NCBI RefSeq assembly: GCF_025766255.1
Contig: NW_026516780.1
Span: forward strand, 62,001-126,000
Reading direction: 5' to 3'
Source: Zychaea mexicana
Taxonomy: Eukaryota > Mucoromycota > Mucoromycetes > Mucorales > Lichtheimiaceae
DNA: 64,000 nucleotides
The notes under the pieces are model-generated. The model was not told the origin of the DNA and made no database searches. It saw nothing but the letters and a program-made list of their open reading frames with translations. This document shows positions 10,765-23,987 of this stretch, piece after piece; position 1 is the first letter of the stretch; every line of letters starts with the position of its first letter. Position numbers and translations under genes: made by a program.

Positions 10765-13661
10765 TTATTGATTGTCAATTTGGAACTCGGGTACTTCTTT
10801 GGTCGCTTTCCACAGAACATGATCAGCCTTTTTGAACTTCTTTTGCTCTCGAAGATAGGAGATATACATTTGGTAGATTTCTATAGTACAAATAGAGTTT
10901 ATTCGTTGGTTAAATTCAATGAATCAACATTGTTTTCTCTCCAACAACAAGCGACTAAAAAGTTACCTTCTTTGTGGTTGTCCAGACGCGTAGCCATTTC
11001 ATACAGGTACTCAACTGGCTCGCTGTCTTGTTCTTCTTTCTCAATCGCAAGACATGTCTGGTAAAAACCATATGTCGGGTACAGGCTTTGGATGATTCTT
11101 TTATAGACGGCTCTTGCGCCAACAACGCCCTTGGCTTCCTTTGACCAGCGTACATAACTGCACAAAACCAAATCTTTGATCCGGTTGCGGTCGTCAGGAG
11201 CAGCAGTGGAAAGCGAAGGTAGCAGCATAGTGACTTGTTCAGCAGCGCGCTATATATATCATACGTCAACAATCATATAAAACTTCTTGGGTAGAGAGCT
11301 ATACACCCAGAATATCATTTAAGACGCGTCCATACCATGTATAACTTGTCGAGTTCTTCCCCAGCGTCCTGTTGTTTCTTCATTGCAACCGCCGTGTTCC
11401 ATCGGTTGCCCAGACACGTTGTGAAAAAATCCCACAAACCATATGATTCAGGGCAATTCTTCAAAGCTTGCTGGAACAGCTCATCTTCTGAATCTGTCGA
11501 GGACAATAAACACGTCGTTATCATTCTAGTCAGTAAAGGCTTATTCATACAAGAAGCCGTATCCCTATATGTTTCTTTTACCATCATCTTTGCTGCAAAG
11601 GGTGATCTTCATTAGCCACAAGTCGGAAGAGTTGGGATATTGTTGAACGGATTTTGTTACGACGGATTGTGCTAAGAAAAGAGTATTAAAATACAGGCTC
11701 GTTTCCTCCCTCTCACTTAGTGGATACTATGATATGCTTACCTTTATCCTCGTCGTATTCTAATAAGGAATCTATGTGATTTTTACATAAAGTAGCGGAT
11801 GAAACGTCCATTTTCCGTGCCACTTTGAATGCTCGTTGTAAAACTTTAGAGAGATAGAGTTTCTATTTCCTCCCATTAAACGTTAATAAGTGAAAAGACC
11901 ATACAAACACAGCTTTTATACCATATCATCAGCACTTACAAGGTTTTCTTCAAAAGTGAAATTATGCTGTTCGAGCAGAAATTGGGTGTAGCGTTCAAAC
12001 ATCTCAGCAGTAGGAACCTCCTAGATGGGGGTAAACAACAAGCTATTGAGTTAGGAGAAAATACATTCTGTTGCCTTGGAAAAAAAACATCCAGTGTCCA
12101 AAAAAAGGGTCATACCTGAACTGCTTGATTGAAATCTTCTACACAAGCTTTAATGGCAGGAATGAATTCAGGTTCACCCGTGCCAATGTATCTTGAGGTA
12201 TCGTTCTCTGATGTTTGCTTGACTTTAGAGAATAAGTGTCGCTGAGCAAGGTAGGATCGAGCAGCTGGATTGGATTGCATGTCACGCAAGATCGTCTCAA
12301 GCACATGATCAATGCCTAGCTCTGATTCTGAAAACATACGATAAATATCGACGAACTTGGTTCGAAAATCCAGCTCTTTTGGTATAGCTAACAAGCAGTT
12401 CCCCACAATACAATGTAACGGTTTAGTAAATAATCCTCGTTTCTCTTAATCAAACAAGCTGTACTACGTATATGCTGCTCTTTACCTTCAATGGCATTAT
12501 CATATATAATTTTCGCAAGTAAACCGTTCAAAATGGGGTTCACGCCCTCTTTTAATGCTTCGGCGGTCGACGCTTCCATCTTTTTAACCGTTTTACGTTC
12601 GTCGCTCTCTTCGTTCCAATTCTCCATATCTTCGCCTGTAATCGTGGGAAGTCGGATCGTGTTTTCATCACTCTCGTCGACTTCCATAGCCCGCTGCTCT
12701 TCTTCCTTCTTTTGTTGTTCTAATGACTTTTCATCCACACCGAGAAGACGTCGTCGCATTTTGATCTTTTCAACATAGAGTAATTCGAGACGGAAATATT
12801 CGTGCCACAACGATTCGCTGTCAGGATTAAGTCGTAAGGCGCGTTGCATTAATACTTTCAAGGAAAAAGAGGTAATAAGTCAGTTTCATGCTCTTTTTTT
12901 TTCTCATACACAGTTTCTAAAAACTTTTGATTTACCTCGTGCCGCGGCAGGGTTTGCATTATCTTCAAACTCCCAAGATGCTGCCAAGATCCACAATTCG
13001 GGTTTCCGTGGATGATATTGTAAAGCACTAGATACAGGGTATAAACATACATCCTCCTTTTCGTACGATCGTTTTCTATTGGTAGAGAAATCTCACCTAA
13101 CGAAAATGCCACTTAGCACATTATTTGCTTTGCTTCGCTTTGCATGATCAATGTACTGCATCCACAAGGATACGTCGCCATTGAATTTGATAAGAGCACG
13201 TTTAAATAGACCGTTGATTCGTTGTTTAATCGAGTATTCAGATACGCGTGTTTTATCGTCGTCATTGTTAGGAAGAACTGGCCAATGTTTTTTTTAAATG
13301 TGTTAACAAATTATTCTTCTACAAGCTATTATACATGATGGATATAATTTTCTTTACCTGTCATACGCGCTTTCCGCTTTTTGCGTAACATGTCGAGATT
13401 CATTTCATATTCGATATAACGTAGAAAGTCAATCTTTTTGACAATGCGTCGAGCAATGGCGTATTCGAAATTGGTGCGTTTCTTAATGATCGCCTTGATC
13501 TCGGTCTAATAATATGTGTGTGTAAGTTTGATAGATCAATCAAAGCGAATTGGGAAAAAAAAGATCCCCTAGTCCATTACCTTACTAAATAGTCCCTTAC
13601 GCTCGAATTCCTCGAGCTCCGGAACCATACGTTCCAAGCGATATTGTACTGTTTCCGCCAT
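10765..13661 (-). CDS. UTP6: U3 snoRNP/SSU processome protein UTP6
   Basis: Twelve exons in coding order: 13661-13581, 13505-13358, 13277-13097, 13027-12936, 12854-12486, 12387-12116, 12020-11940, 11862-11742, 11671-11582, 11493-11336, 11249-10967 and 10880-10765, coding 663 residues. The N-terminus MAETVQYRLERMVPELEEFE and the following RTNFEYAIARR and SLWMQYIDHAK match UTP6, a HAT-repeat (half-a-TPR) protein of the t-UTP/UTP-B part of the 90S pre-ribosome needed for 18S rRNA maturation in the nucleolus. HAT-type helices with W..Y/F spacing recur: ELWILAASWEFE, LWHEYFRLELLYVEKI, DLWLMKITL and GLWDFFTTCL. An acidic insert at about residues 195-245 is probably disordered. Every splice junction keeps phase. 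Confidence 0.92.
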
Positions 13662-14274
13662 TTGTTAATTGTACTGTGGAAACGATCAAAATCGGTATTT
13701 TACAAAAAGGTTGTCAAAAAAAAAACTTAAATTTTTTCAGGCCTTTTTTTTTTGTTGTTCAGCCGCACTACCCGAAGGTACCGTTGTTTCACAAACAGAT
13801 AAAAAAAATATAATAATGCAGTGAGCATACTGCCTACTTTTATAACATCGACAACCCTTTCATGTAGATAGGATTGCTAATCAAAACATATCTTTCAAGG
13901 TGGTTTGTCTCGAAGACTCACATATGCTCAAGTAACGTACACCGGGTAAACTTGATGAAGGAAAAGAAAAACCCTTGCCATCCGTTATAACGTCCTTATG
14001 AGCATCACAACAGCAGAGATCTGGAGTGAGAAAGAGCAAAGTTCAACTAGTAGCACTACTCCTGCAGAAGCCAAAGAGAAGGTCTTAGCATTGATATCAT
14101 CTCTATAACCACTCCAGGAGAGATGTACTTGTGAGCTTGGTTCCATGTACTGTTTAAACAAAATACTCGATCTGGTTACTGGCAATTGCCCACCTTGCTT
14201 TCTCTCAATTTACACAGCTTCTATCCCTTATCTTCTCCGACACCCACCTTGTTCCCTTCCCAAACCCCACAAGC
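13662..14274. other. Divergent promoter between UTP6 and the FG-GAP protein gene
   Basis: No gene is seen. The stretch holds homopolymer A and T tracts near 13717-13755 and a pyrimidine-rich leader directly upstream of the ATG at 14275. Confidence 0.5.
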
Positions 14275-17200
14275 ATGCTAAAGAATGTTGCTGCACTGAT
14301 TTTATGCATTGCAACCGTAGCTCTTGGACAAAGCAACAATTTTCAATTTGCCACACGATTCCCACAAAACAAATTATACAACTTGTCACCGAGTTCCACT
14401 GGTCTTGACAGCATCGATGGAACAGTAGCAGCCTTTGGCGACTTTAATAATGACAAGTTGTAAGAAAGTCTTTTTTTCCTTTTCTTTTGAACAGTGTGTG
14501 TGTGTGTGTGTGTGTCGCAATGTGCAGTTTCTTTATCGAACCGCCTTACTATTTTTTCTCCAGTAAAAAGACAATAGAGCAACCTTTAGTTTTTCGTTTT
14601 CGCTAATCTCTACATATCGTTTTAGTACCGACTTGTTCATTCTTGGCGCCGACCAGCATTCTTTATCTGTATATACTTGGCATCACCGTACGTCATGAAT
14701 ATCGAGTGATAACAGCCAGTAACCAGCACCATGCAAAAGACACCCCGGCTTGTCCTTCTTATATATCATAGTGAGTCGCTAAAATCTTATTGTTATCACT
14801 TTTTTTTTGTATATAGAAAACTTTACCTTTATTCCAGCGAGCAAAACACCACAAATTGTAGAAAAAGACTTTATTATCACGAGTGTCGTACCGGGCGATT
14901 ACAACTATGACGGAAAACTCGACGTATTATTGATGGGACAAAAGAACCCGAGCAGTAGCTCAGATTCTGAGATATTCATGCGGATATATCGAGGAAACGG
15001 AAATGATACCTTTGGTATGAAATTAAAGGAAGGAAGGCCGCCCGTTGTGTTGCATATAATGGGCAGTTAGAAATTAACTTGTTTTTACAACTACCAGAAT
15101 CTGAGCACATTAACGTGCCATCGGCAAAGGGAAGGCATCCTATGGTATTGGATCTTACGGGTGACATGAAACTCGATTTGCTTGGATATTCGAATGAAGG
15201 TGATAGTAGCAAATTGAGTATGTGGATTAATACCGTCGATAAAGATAATATGAACACCACTTCCATATACAACGTGTAAGTGCCCAAAGTCGGGAAAAGC
15301 CCCTCTTCCGAAAAAAGGACGTTTGGAAAAGTCTTCTTATACTTTTGTATAGAACCTCTGCATCATCGATTTTGGATGAGAACGAAACAACAAAGTGTAT
15401 ATGGACCCATCCGCATTCGAACGCAGTCGTCGATTTGGATGGAGACTGCTTAGCAGGTAATACAGAAGTTACTTTTTTTCTGATAGTTATTAATATATGT
15501 ATATTAAAATTTTTACTGTCTCAGATCTTGTGTTTGTATGTCAACACACAGGATATCAAAGCTTGCAGATATGGACCAACCAACGAGATGAAGGTTTTCA
15601 GAAAGCCCGTGAGTTGAACTTACCCGCAGGTGCCGGTCCTATCAGTTACGCGGATATTGGTAAAACTTTAAAAAAAAACAGAAATTATGCAGAAAACATA
15701 AAGTGTGTAATTTGTCTCTAATATTTTTTCTGTAATATCAAGATGGTGATGGTTCGATTGATCTCATATTCCCCGTCAAGCAACAGATCCATGTCGTTTA
15801 TAATCAACAGATGGATCTTTGCTCCAAGAACGATAACAGTGATAACCCAGACTGTCGTAAAGCTGGAGATCTGTGTCGTGCTGATCCGAATTTCAATTTT
15901 GATATGAGCTCACCTGACAGCAAGGTAATACTTTTTTGTTTTCGTTGGTTTGTTTGTATTATGATTTTCATGAGCATCCTATGTGAAAATTGAACCAACT
16001 TTTTTCTATCTAAATGCATTACATTAGGGCTATGTGATTTTTGATCTGGAAGGCTATATTGATTCCAAAGGATCCATTCAAACTCAAGATCCTGATTTCA
16101 AGGGAGTATGGCCTATTGCTGTACATCCTGGTTAGTAGCATGATTGTCATATGTAAAAATAAGGAAACGCTGACTTAATAGGTGATCACATATGTCTTTC
16201 AAAAGGTGATTACAATTTGGATGGATACCCTGATTTATTGGTCACAACAAACAACAAAGTGTTCCTACTCGACAATATCTTGTGCACGTACAAATTATGC
16301 TCCTCTGGCGCAACGGATGTGTCAAGAAGATCATTTTCGGTGGTTCAACAAGGCGCCGAAGCGCTTGCAAAGATATCCAATCCCAGACAAGCTGTCTTTT
16401 TTGACATTGATGAAGATGTGAGTTCCTAAAATAATAAACCCAGCGGCTGTCCCCAATATCCCATATTCATCTACCTTCCTTTTTCCGTTGTTGCGGAGAA
16501 TAGGGGTCGCTCGATATGCTCGTGCTTTCAAAAACGAATACACGATCCGATGCAAATCGTACACCGAATTTCATCATCAACAACTTCTTTAATGATGCAT
16601 TTTTCTTAAAAGGCTTAGGTAAAAAAAGTTAGATTTCAGGTACCCTGTTGCACAAAGAGGCTGATAATCTTATCTTTTTTTTGCAGTATCAAACGGCGTA
16701 TGCGGTAATAATTGTCCTACTGAGAGTGGATACGCAAAGGTAAAACGAAGGATACATTGCTGCTAGTGTTCTTTTGTAACTAAGATTAAGAATGTGTTAC
16801 TAGCCATATGGCGTCAATTACCCCGGAGCTACTTTAAAGTTCACTGTGTTGGATACGTCGGGCACCAAAAGAGCGCATCAAGGTAAGCATTTAGAAACGC
16901 TAGAGACAGAGAGGGTGAGAGCAATTAGGAGAATTAATCCGGAGGATGGTCATCCTGGAAAAAGTACTGAGATCTTTTTTTCATTTTAATTTAGTCTCTC
17001 AGCTTCCGCAGACCTCATATCTCTCGTTACATACGCCATACTGTTTGATCGGGTTAGGAAGAACGAATAACTATGTGGAGGAAATGTTTGCGGGGGTTTC
17101 GCGCCATCAGGTAAAGTTGCCAAGTTTGTAATCAAACAGAAACAGAAAGCACACACTGCTCGCCTATCTGTCTAACAAGTGACATACTACTATGATCGTT

Positions 17201-17546
17201 ATGAATAGGAGCAAAACTACCTTTTCTACGAAGGTGTGATCCCCAACTCACAGTTAATCTTCATTCCATATCAACCTAATGACGTACACGACAGTTCCAC
17301 GTAAGTTGTTCATAAAAGGAAAAGAGAGACATCAAATAATAACACACATATAATTTATCATTCCATAGGTGGAAGGTTGAACTATATATCCAACCGGGTG
17401 ATTATGTTCCGTGGGTTCTGGTAGTGCTGGTAGTGGCAGCAATCATTCTGGGCGTCGTGGTAGGCGTACTATATTGGATGGAGAAGCGAGAAGATGAAAC
17501 GGAACGACGAAAGGCACTGCATATCATTAACTTTGATGCGTTGTAA
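14275..17546 (+). CDS. T-cell immunomodulatory protein (TIP/ITFG1)-like FG-GAP membrane protein
   Basis: Fifteen exons: 14275-14459, 14626-14687, 14817-15014, 15098-15275, 15353-15456, 15525-15659, 15743-15924, 16028-16130, 16206-16417, 16504-16618, 16687-16739, 16804-16882, 16995-17110, 17209-17300 and 17369-17546, coding 663 residues. A signal peptide (NVAALILCIATVALGQ) opens the protein. FG-GAP/VCBS-like beta-propeller calcium loops follow: FGDFNNDK, GDYNYDGKLDVLL, LDLTGDMKLDLLG, VDLDGDCLAD, DGDGSIDLIFP and GDYNLDGYPDLLV. The C-terminus has one transmembrane helix (PWVLVVLVVAAIILGVVVG) and a short basic/acidic cytosolic tail. This is the architecture of ITFG1/TIP, a cell-surface or secretory-pathway protein whose fungal role is unknown. 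The exon 3/4 junction has an alternative acceptor; I chose the one keeping frame with SEHINVPSAKGRHP. Confidence 0.9.
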
Positions 17547-18032
17547 TCCAAAAAAAAGCATCATCATCATCATCATCTATGTAAAATAAAAGACATGACA
17601 TTACTACACGTACTATACAAACAAACTCCTTCTATATGTGTATCCAATCTTTAAAGAGAATAACAGCAGCACAAAGGATTTTGAGTTTGGGGTTCAAGCG
17701 ATGGGCCATGTTCTCGTCCTGCGGCTAATACTATAGCCAATTCTGCGATTGTCTTGTTTCTGGGATTTGTCATCAGCTGTTCGGAACCAACGCAAAAAGA
17801 AAATGCGGGGTCTTTGGGCGGTCGAACTACGGAAAATATTGTGATTTTGCAACTCAGGGCACGGGACGGATCGAATTCCGTCATTCGTGTAATTTTTCGT
17901 ATCCGCTCCACACACACACTCTCTCTCGCGCTCTCGGTCTAATTAAGGCATATAAAAACCCTTTGGTTCGTTGGTTGCATATCTTCTCTTTTTCCTTCTC
18001 TTTCCCTTACATTCACAGAAACAAAAGAAAAA
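17547..18032. promoter_or_regulatory. IDH promoter with TATA box
   Basis: This is the intergenic region between the FG-GAP gene and IDH. A TATAAAAA box lies at 17951, 82 bp before the ATG at 18033, followed by a strongly pyrimidine-rich leader and an A-rich Kozak context. A CA repeat and a CTCT run sit just upstream (about 17909-17935). A CAT trinucleotide run near 17560 lies in the 3' flank of the preceding gene. Such a promoter suits a highly expressed housekeeping enzyme. Confidence 0.6.
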
Positions 18033-20025
18033 ATGGCTGCTGGCAAGATTGTCGTAAAGAACCCCGTTGTCGACCTCGATGGTGATGAAATGACCAGAAT
18101 TATCTGGCAGTTCATCAAGGAGAAGCTTATTCTCCCTTACCTCGACCTTGATATCAAGTACTATGATCTTAGCGTCACCTACCGTGATGAGGTAATATAT
18201 ATAAAGAAAAGGATCGGCATTTGCTACAGACTATTGCATAACAGTCGATCAAAAATTAAACATCTTTTTGTTTTCTACGTATGGTTGTCATAGACCAACG
18301 ACCAGGTGACCGTTGATGCTGCCGAAGCCATCAAGAAGTACAACGTCGGTATCAAGTGTGCCACCATCACCCCTGATGAAGCTCGTGTTGAAGGTAAAGA
18401 AAAGATCCTCGGACATGGATGAGCCCTGCCCCTCTTCCTCCACCACAAATCCTTACGCTAGGTATCTTTTATCATTGAATAGAATTCAAGCTCAAGAAGA
18501 TGTGGAAGTCGCCCAATGGTACTCTTCGTAACATTTTGAACGGAACTGTTTTCCGTGAGCCCATTGTGCTCCAAAGTTTGCCTCGTCTCGTTCCCGGCTG
18601 GACTGAGCCCGTGATCATTGGCAGACACGCTTTCGGTGACCAGGTAAAAGAGAGTTGTGTGGAATGATAGATATATACAAAAAGGAACCAATGTATGTGA
18701 ATGTACACTGACGTAAACATGTGCTTAATCTGTAATAGTACCGTGCCACTGACTTTGTCACTGGCGGCGCTGGTAAGCTCGAGATGACCTTCACTCCTGC
18801 TGATGGCTCTGAGCCCAAAAAGTACCAGGTCTACGAATTCGAGGGCACTGGTGGTGTTGCCATGTCCATGTACAACACTGACGAATCCATCGAAGGTTTC
18901 GGCCACGCCTGTTTCCGTATGGCCATTGACCGCAAGATGCCCATGTACTTGAGCACCAAGAACACCATCTTGAAGGCCTACGACGGTCGCTTCAAGGATA
19001 TCTTCCAAGAAATCTACGAAAAGGAATACCAGTCCCAGTTCGAGGCCCTTGGCATCTGGTACGAGCACAGACTCATCGACGACATGGTCGCTCAGATGCT
19101 CAAGTCCAAGGGCGGTTTCGTTTGGGCTTGCAAGAACTACGATGGTGATGTCCAGTCTGATATCCTCGCCCAGGGCTACGGTTCCCTTGGTCTCATGACC
19201 TCTGTCCTTTACACCCCCGATGGCAAGACCGTTGAGGCTGAAGCTGCCCACGGTACTGTCACCAGACATTACAGAGAGCACCAAAAGGTAAAAAAAAACA
19301 ATGAATGGGTTGTTCAATCTCTTTGATAGAAACCAGACATGGCGGAGGGTGATGTGCTTCTTTGAGTGAGAGAGAGAGAGGGATTGCTGACATGGTTACC
19401 GTCTTTTGTTACCAGGGTAACGCTACCTCGACCAACCCCATCGCCTCTATCTTTGCCTGGACCCGTGGTTTGGCCCACCGTGCCAAGCTTGACGAAAACG
19501 CTGAGCTGGCTCAGTTCTGCAAGGACCTTGAGCAGGCCTGCATTGATGTCATTGAGGTTGACAAGAAGATGACCAAGGATTTGGCTTTGTCGCTTTACGG
19601 CAAGGAGTAAGTGATTCGTTCCGGAGTGGGGGTATGGGGTTGACAATCAGTTTGATATGTCGCGGGCCTTTACTAACGTTCTTCTCATGATGACAATAGC
19701 ATGAAGCGCGAGCACTACTCTACCACCGAAGAATTCTTGCAGCAGATCTCTGACAAGTTGGCATCCATCCGCAGCAGCTCGGCGTGAGTACCTTCATCTC
19801 GCTCTCTCTCTCTATCTCATAGAGTAGATCTTTGAAAAAAAAAAGAAAGTCCAAAATATCCTACAGTTTCTTAACTTTGTGTCTTCTCTTCTTCGTATTT
19901 AACTCTCCTCCCTTTCTGTGCCATCTCTGTTATCTCTCTTTCCGACGCTTGTATACAACCCACACACACACACACAAACACACATATACAAAACTAGGCT
20001 CGCGCAACAAAAGCAAAAGCTCTAA
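18033..20025 (+). CDS. NADP-dependent isocitrate dehydrogenase (cytosolic/peroxisomal type)
   Basis: The enzyme oxidatively decarboxylates isocitrate to 2-oxoglutarate and makes NADPH. Exons: 18033-18191, 18294-18393, 18483-18643, 18739-19287, 19416-19606, 19700-19783 and, if the last intron is removed, 19998-20025, giving 423 residues. Without that last splice the frame stops at TGA 19785-19787 (415 residues). Seen motifs: [46 protein letters not shown] (substrate loop), [32 protein letters not shown] and [12 protein letters not shown]. There is no mitochondrial presequence. The spliced tail ALAQQKQKL ends like IDH1-type enzymes (human ends in LAQAKL, a PTS1). The weak PTS1-like Gln-Lys-Leu suggests a peroxisomal isoform. 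The stop codon lies inside the GTGAGT donor. Confidence 0.93.
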
Positions 20026-22641
20026 AATAAACGTACTGCACTGTTGCTACAACAGCCAACTATATCATCATCACCAAACAACCGATTTATTTTCCATCAA
20101 TTCTTTCGCACGGTCAGCAAGCATAATACAGCGCACCAAAAACTGAACACAACACATTCCCCACGCTTCTTTCTTTGGAGTTTCAATGGATCTTTGAAAT
20201 GCCGAACCGTCTTCTTCCGCCATTTTCACATGTCCTGCCGGGAAGAGGGGATCAAGTGCTTCCTCTGATAATGATCGTAATCAATCATCTTTAAAAAGAT
20301 AACCCTTTTCAGTAGCGGTATCTTTAACTCCATCTGACTCTCGGAAATATATACTAATTCGATGTTTTTTTTATCTAATGTGCCTGCCGATCCAATCTTT
20401 CTGAGTGGGGTGTGTGTATGTTTCTCTTTCAATCCGTCGGCCCGACGAATTGTCCACCTTTTTCCATATCATCCATTATCATCATCCAAACCCCAATGTC
20501 TGGTGCATGGACCTTGAAAAAAAGAACGCGGGAATGTCTGACAAAGCTGCTGGGACCTGTCACCGGGGGATTTGGGTTATACTAGCTACTTTATATAAGA
20601 TCCTTTTCTTTTGCAGTTTTTTGGACATATGCTCTTGAATAGTGTACCAAGCTACAAGAGCTGTTATGGATATATGTATATGGGTCCAATAGCCCTTTCC
20701 AAAAACGAGTATGTGTGGGGTCAGTGTAGCACACTAAATCAACATGTTGCGCATAATATTTGAGCCATCTACAACGGAGGCGTGGAGAGGAAAAGGTTTC
20801 ATAAGTGTCCCCTTTCCACTGAAACAGGTTGGTGTTATAACTTTTGTCAATCCATATTGGGGACGTAACACTCCGCTCAGCTTTTTTGACAGGCTGCGAT
20901 GATTTTTGACAGGTGTTTGTTTGCTTGATACAGAATCTGACCACCACGTCGTCCCCCACTTCGTACAACCTTTCCGTTGCCACCCAAAACGAAACGCTGC
21001 AACCCTTGTTCCTCCCCTCTCCCCCTTGACCCAAAGACTTTGCAATAAGCCCTAGAATAGGCCATTGTTGAGGACGAAATAATCAAACGAATCTAAGAAA
21101 GAACAGCTCTTATCGTTCACTTGACATATAATAGTGACAACAGTAAATCAACTGAAAAGAAGATCAGGCCTGCTTGTGTTGTTTTATGATCGGACCATTG
21201 TCTTTAGTGATGTGTTTATTGTAATGATTGGATTACAACGGTAAGAGAGTGTACAGCTAGCCTGCTACTGTCAGCATTGTCATTTGTGCCGATAGTAGTA
21301 ATATATGTTGAATCAGAATATAGCGTGCTCATCTTGGCAGCCATACAAAACAGATAGCCCTTTAATTATTTCGATTCGGCATTATTTATAACTGGTCCTC
21401 CGCAGAAGTACAAGGCACAGGTTTGTGCTTGACTACATAGTAACTCTATGACTAGTAGCAAAATAAAGGCTCAAGAATAAAAGGACAAGAAGCGATTCTG
21501 CAGTTTTATCTTAAAGAGCAACGTTACCAATGTCGTTACGTAGAAATAACCGCAAAAGGTCATCTACTACGTTCCATGGTAGTGATACTATGTCACGATC
21601 TCTTCTTCTACATAGTGGTAAATACTACACACATCATAATAATAGCACCAATCATCACACAATTCATTTTTTAACATATGTACACTGATAAGCAGACATG
21701 CTTTTCAACAGAATATGACAGTTGGACATTTGTTTTGTGACAGCTGCCATCATGCTGTATTAGCAGCAGCCAGCAGGCCTTCGTGACATTACATATCTGC
21801 TTATTTCCTAGACAGATTTCTACCAACGTGGAATGCGAAAGGGCTCAAATCATAGTGTGTGTAGTACATTGGCGGTCTAGCAAAACAAGTCGGTGGAATG
21901 TCAAATGGAAACGAATGGATGGATGCCACCACTGCTACTACGCCACGTAGAACAAAAAGCCGATGAGGCTGACCGCCCTTGCTACTGAACCAGCCCTACT
22001 TGTTGTTACTATTAATAACAACTCATTAAAAAAAGCATATTCGTTGGACATTTCTATTCCCTATTGTTTATCTACGAATAATAATAGTCTATACTAATAG
22101 CATTGACTACATATGCTGGCCTTGTGATGATCTGATCTGACGACTAACCCTTTCCTCTTTTTCAACTATTACTATCGAGTCTTTGCCCTGTCGCTTATTA
22201 CTTCTTGCAGCTGTTTTTAGATTCCGTATGTTAAAATTGTAAGAAACAGGGTGCAACATACATCAGACTATTTCCACCTGAAAGACTATGGCTGTCAGCA
22301 TATACTAATGTAAATTTCAAGTGTTGTGACATTGAATACACGAATAGGCACCCCACACTACCTCCTTCCCACCTCTATTGCTTCTGTGTGCATGGGAAGA
22401 GGAGCAGGAGCAAAAGCAGGATGACAGGCCCGCCCGGCAAAGGGAACCAACTGATATTTTTTTAGAATACTGGAAACTCCGCCAAACTCAGCGCAATGAA
22501 GCGAGCTCTCCTTCCTTTTCGTGTTCTTCTTCTGCCGAGTTCGCTCTTGTTCTTTTTTTTCTCTCATCATCTCCAACCAACCCCCATAAATCCGTTCATC
22601 TACTCTCTCTTTGGAACTTTTTCTTCTATTCAATACTCGAA
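20026..22641. other. Gene-poor intergenic stretch of 2.6 kb
   Basis: No gene with recognisable features. The 147-codon minus-strand frame at about 20591-21034 has no family motif and no splice logic. The part before about 20300 is presumably the 3' UTR of IDH. A polypyrimidine region from about 22500 leads into the RhoGDI start. No tRNA or rRNA was recognised. Confidence 0.45.
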
Positions 22642-23987
22642 ATGGCTGACCATCACGAAGACGATTTTGCTCCTACCCAAACTGCTGGCTACAAGGTCGG
22701 TGAAAAGAAGACCATGGAGGAATATCAAAACCTGGACGCGCAGGACGAGTCCTTGAACAAGTGGAAGGAGTCTCTCGGTTTGAAGGGTGGTGGTAAGTAA
22801 AAGCCAACAAGCTTCCCTTGTATTTCTTGTTATAATATCAAACAAGATCCCCTTTTTTCTCGCTCTGCAGTCTTCGTTCTCGAGAGCTTAACCACTTGTC
22901 TAATCGAACGACTTGTTTACGTATAATAAGCCGCTGCTCCCAGTGACGATCCTCGCCGAGTAAGTAAAACCTCTTTCCAGTTGCTTTATTGTCACCCTAC
23001 TGTCGTGATACATCTTTTCTATTAATGCCGAGAAATGGGGGAAAGGGGTGGGGGCGCGACTCGACCTGATTTTTGGAAAAGCGAAAAGAAGAATAAAGCT
23101 AATGTTTAATGTGTTATAAAACCCAAAACACAACAATGATTAGGTTGTTGTCGAATATATTGCCCTTGAAGTCGAGGGCCGTGAAGATGTCCGGGTCGAC
23201 TTGTCCACGGCTGGTAAGGAGGGACAGATGGGGGTTGGGTGGAAGCGGTTAATTGGGAGAAACACATACACAGGGTTTCATGATTTGGTTACTGCGAACG
23301 AACCTGATCGCTAATTACGATATGCCTTTTTGTCCCTACAGAGGCTCTTGAAAAATCAAAGTCCACGCCTTTCACCATCAAGGAAGGTGTCGAGTACCGT
23401 ATGAAGGTCAAGTTCCGGTAAGTCATCTCTCTTCCCTTTTCGCCCCCCCCCCTCCTGCTCTCCGCTTCTCCCCTTTGCTTTTTTCTTCCCCTTTACACAT
23501 ACATATTGATTGTCTTGGTTGTTACTCCGGTATACATAATGCACATAACACAGAGTTCAGCATGAAGTTGTCTCGGGTCTGAAGTATTTGCAAGTCGTCA
23601 AGCGCAAGGGTGTCCGAGGTAAAGAAAAAGGGAATCTGCTATGTGTACCCACCACTCTCTCCACACACACACAAGACACTGAAACCAACTTTATCTTTAA
23701 AACTAGTTGACAAGACCGAGGAAATGATCGGTAGTTACGGTCCTGCTGCCGAGGCCTATGAAAAGAAGTTCCAGCTCGAAGAAGCTCCTTCTGGTATGCT
23801 TGCCCGTGGCCACTATGAGGCTAAGGTAAGAAAACAGGGGAACGTTTAGCTCATTATGTGTATAACAGTTTGGCAGAATGCATTTTTTTCTAAACACACT
23901 TTATTTGTATAGAGCAAGTTCATTGACGATGACAACGCTACCCACATGGAGTGGAGCTGGTCCTTCGATATCAAGAAGGATTGGTAA
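22642..23987 (+). CDS. RDI1: Rho GDP-dissociation inhibitor
   Basis: Seven exons: 22642-22792, 22931-22959, 23144-23213, 23342-23417, 23554-23618, 23707-23825 and 23913-23987, coding 194 residues, the usual RhoGDI length. RhoGDI extracts prenylated Rho/Cdc42/Rac GTPases from membranes and holds them GDP-bound in the cytosol. The flexible acidic N-terminal arm ends in [19 protein letters not shown]. The immunoglobulin-like prenyl-binding domain shows [62 protein letters not shown] and the terminal [11 protein letters not shown], all family signatures. Introns 5 and 6 are short; all phases fit. Functionally it is linked to the Bem1-like polarity scaffold further along the window, though not physically adjacent. 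Confidence 0.96.

Noticed and set aside
18472..19317. 281-codon ORF antisense to the IDH exon
   Set aside because: It is a shadow of the strongly codon-biased IDH exon on the opposite strand, and its sequence has no independent motifs.
20591..21034. 147-codon minus-strand ORF in the IDH-RhoGDI gap
   Set aside because: No recognisable domain, no splice partners and overlapping frames of similar length. Not enough to call a gene.
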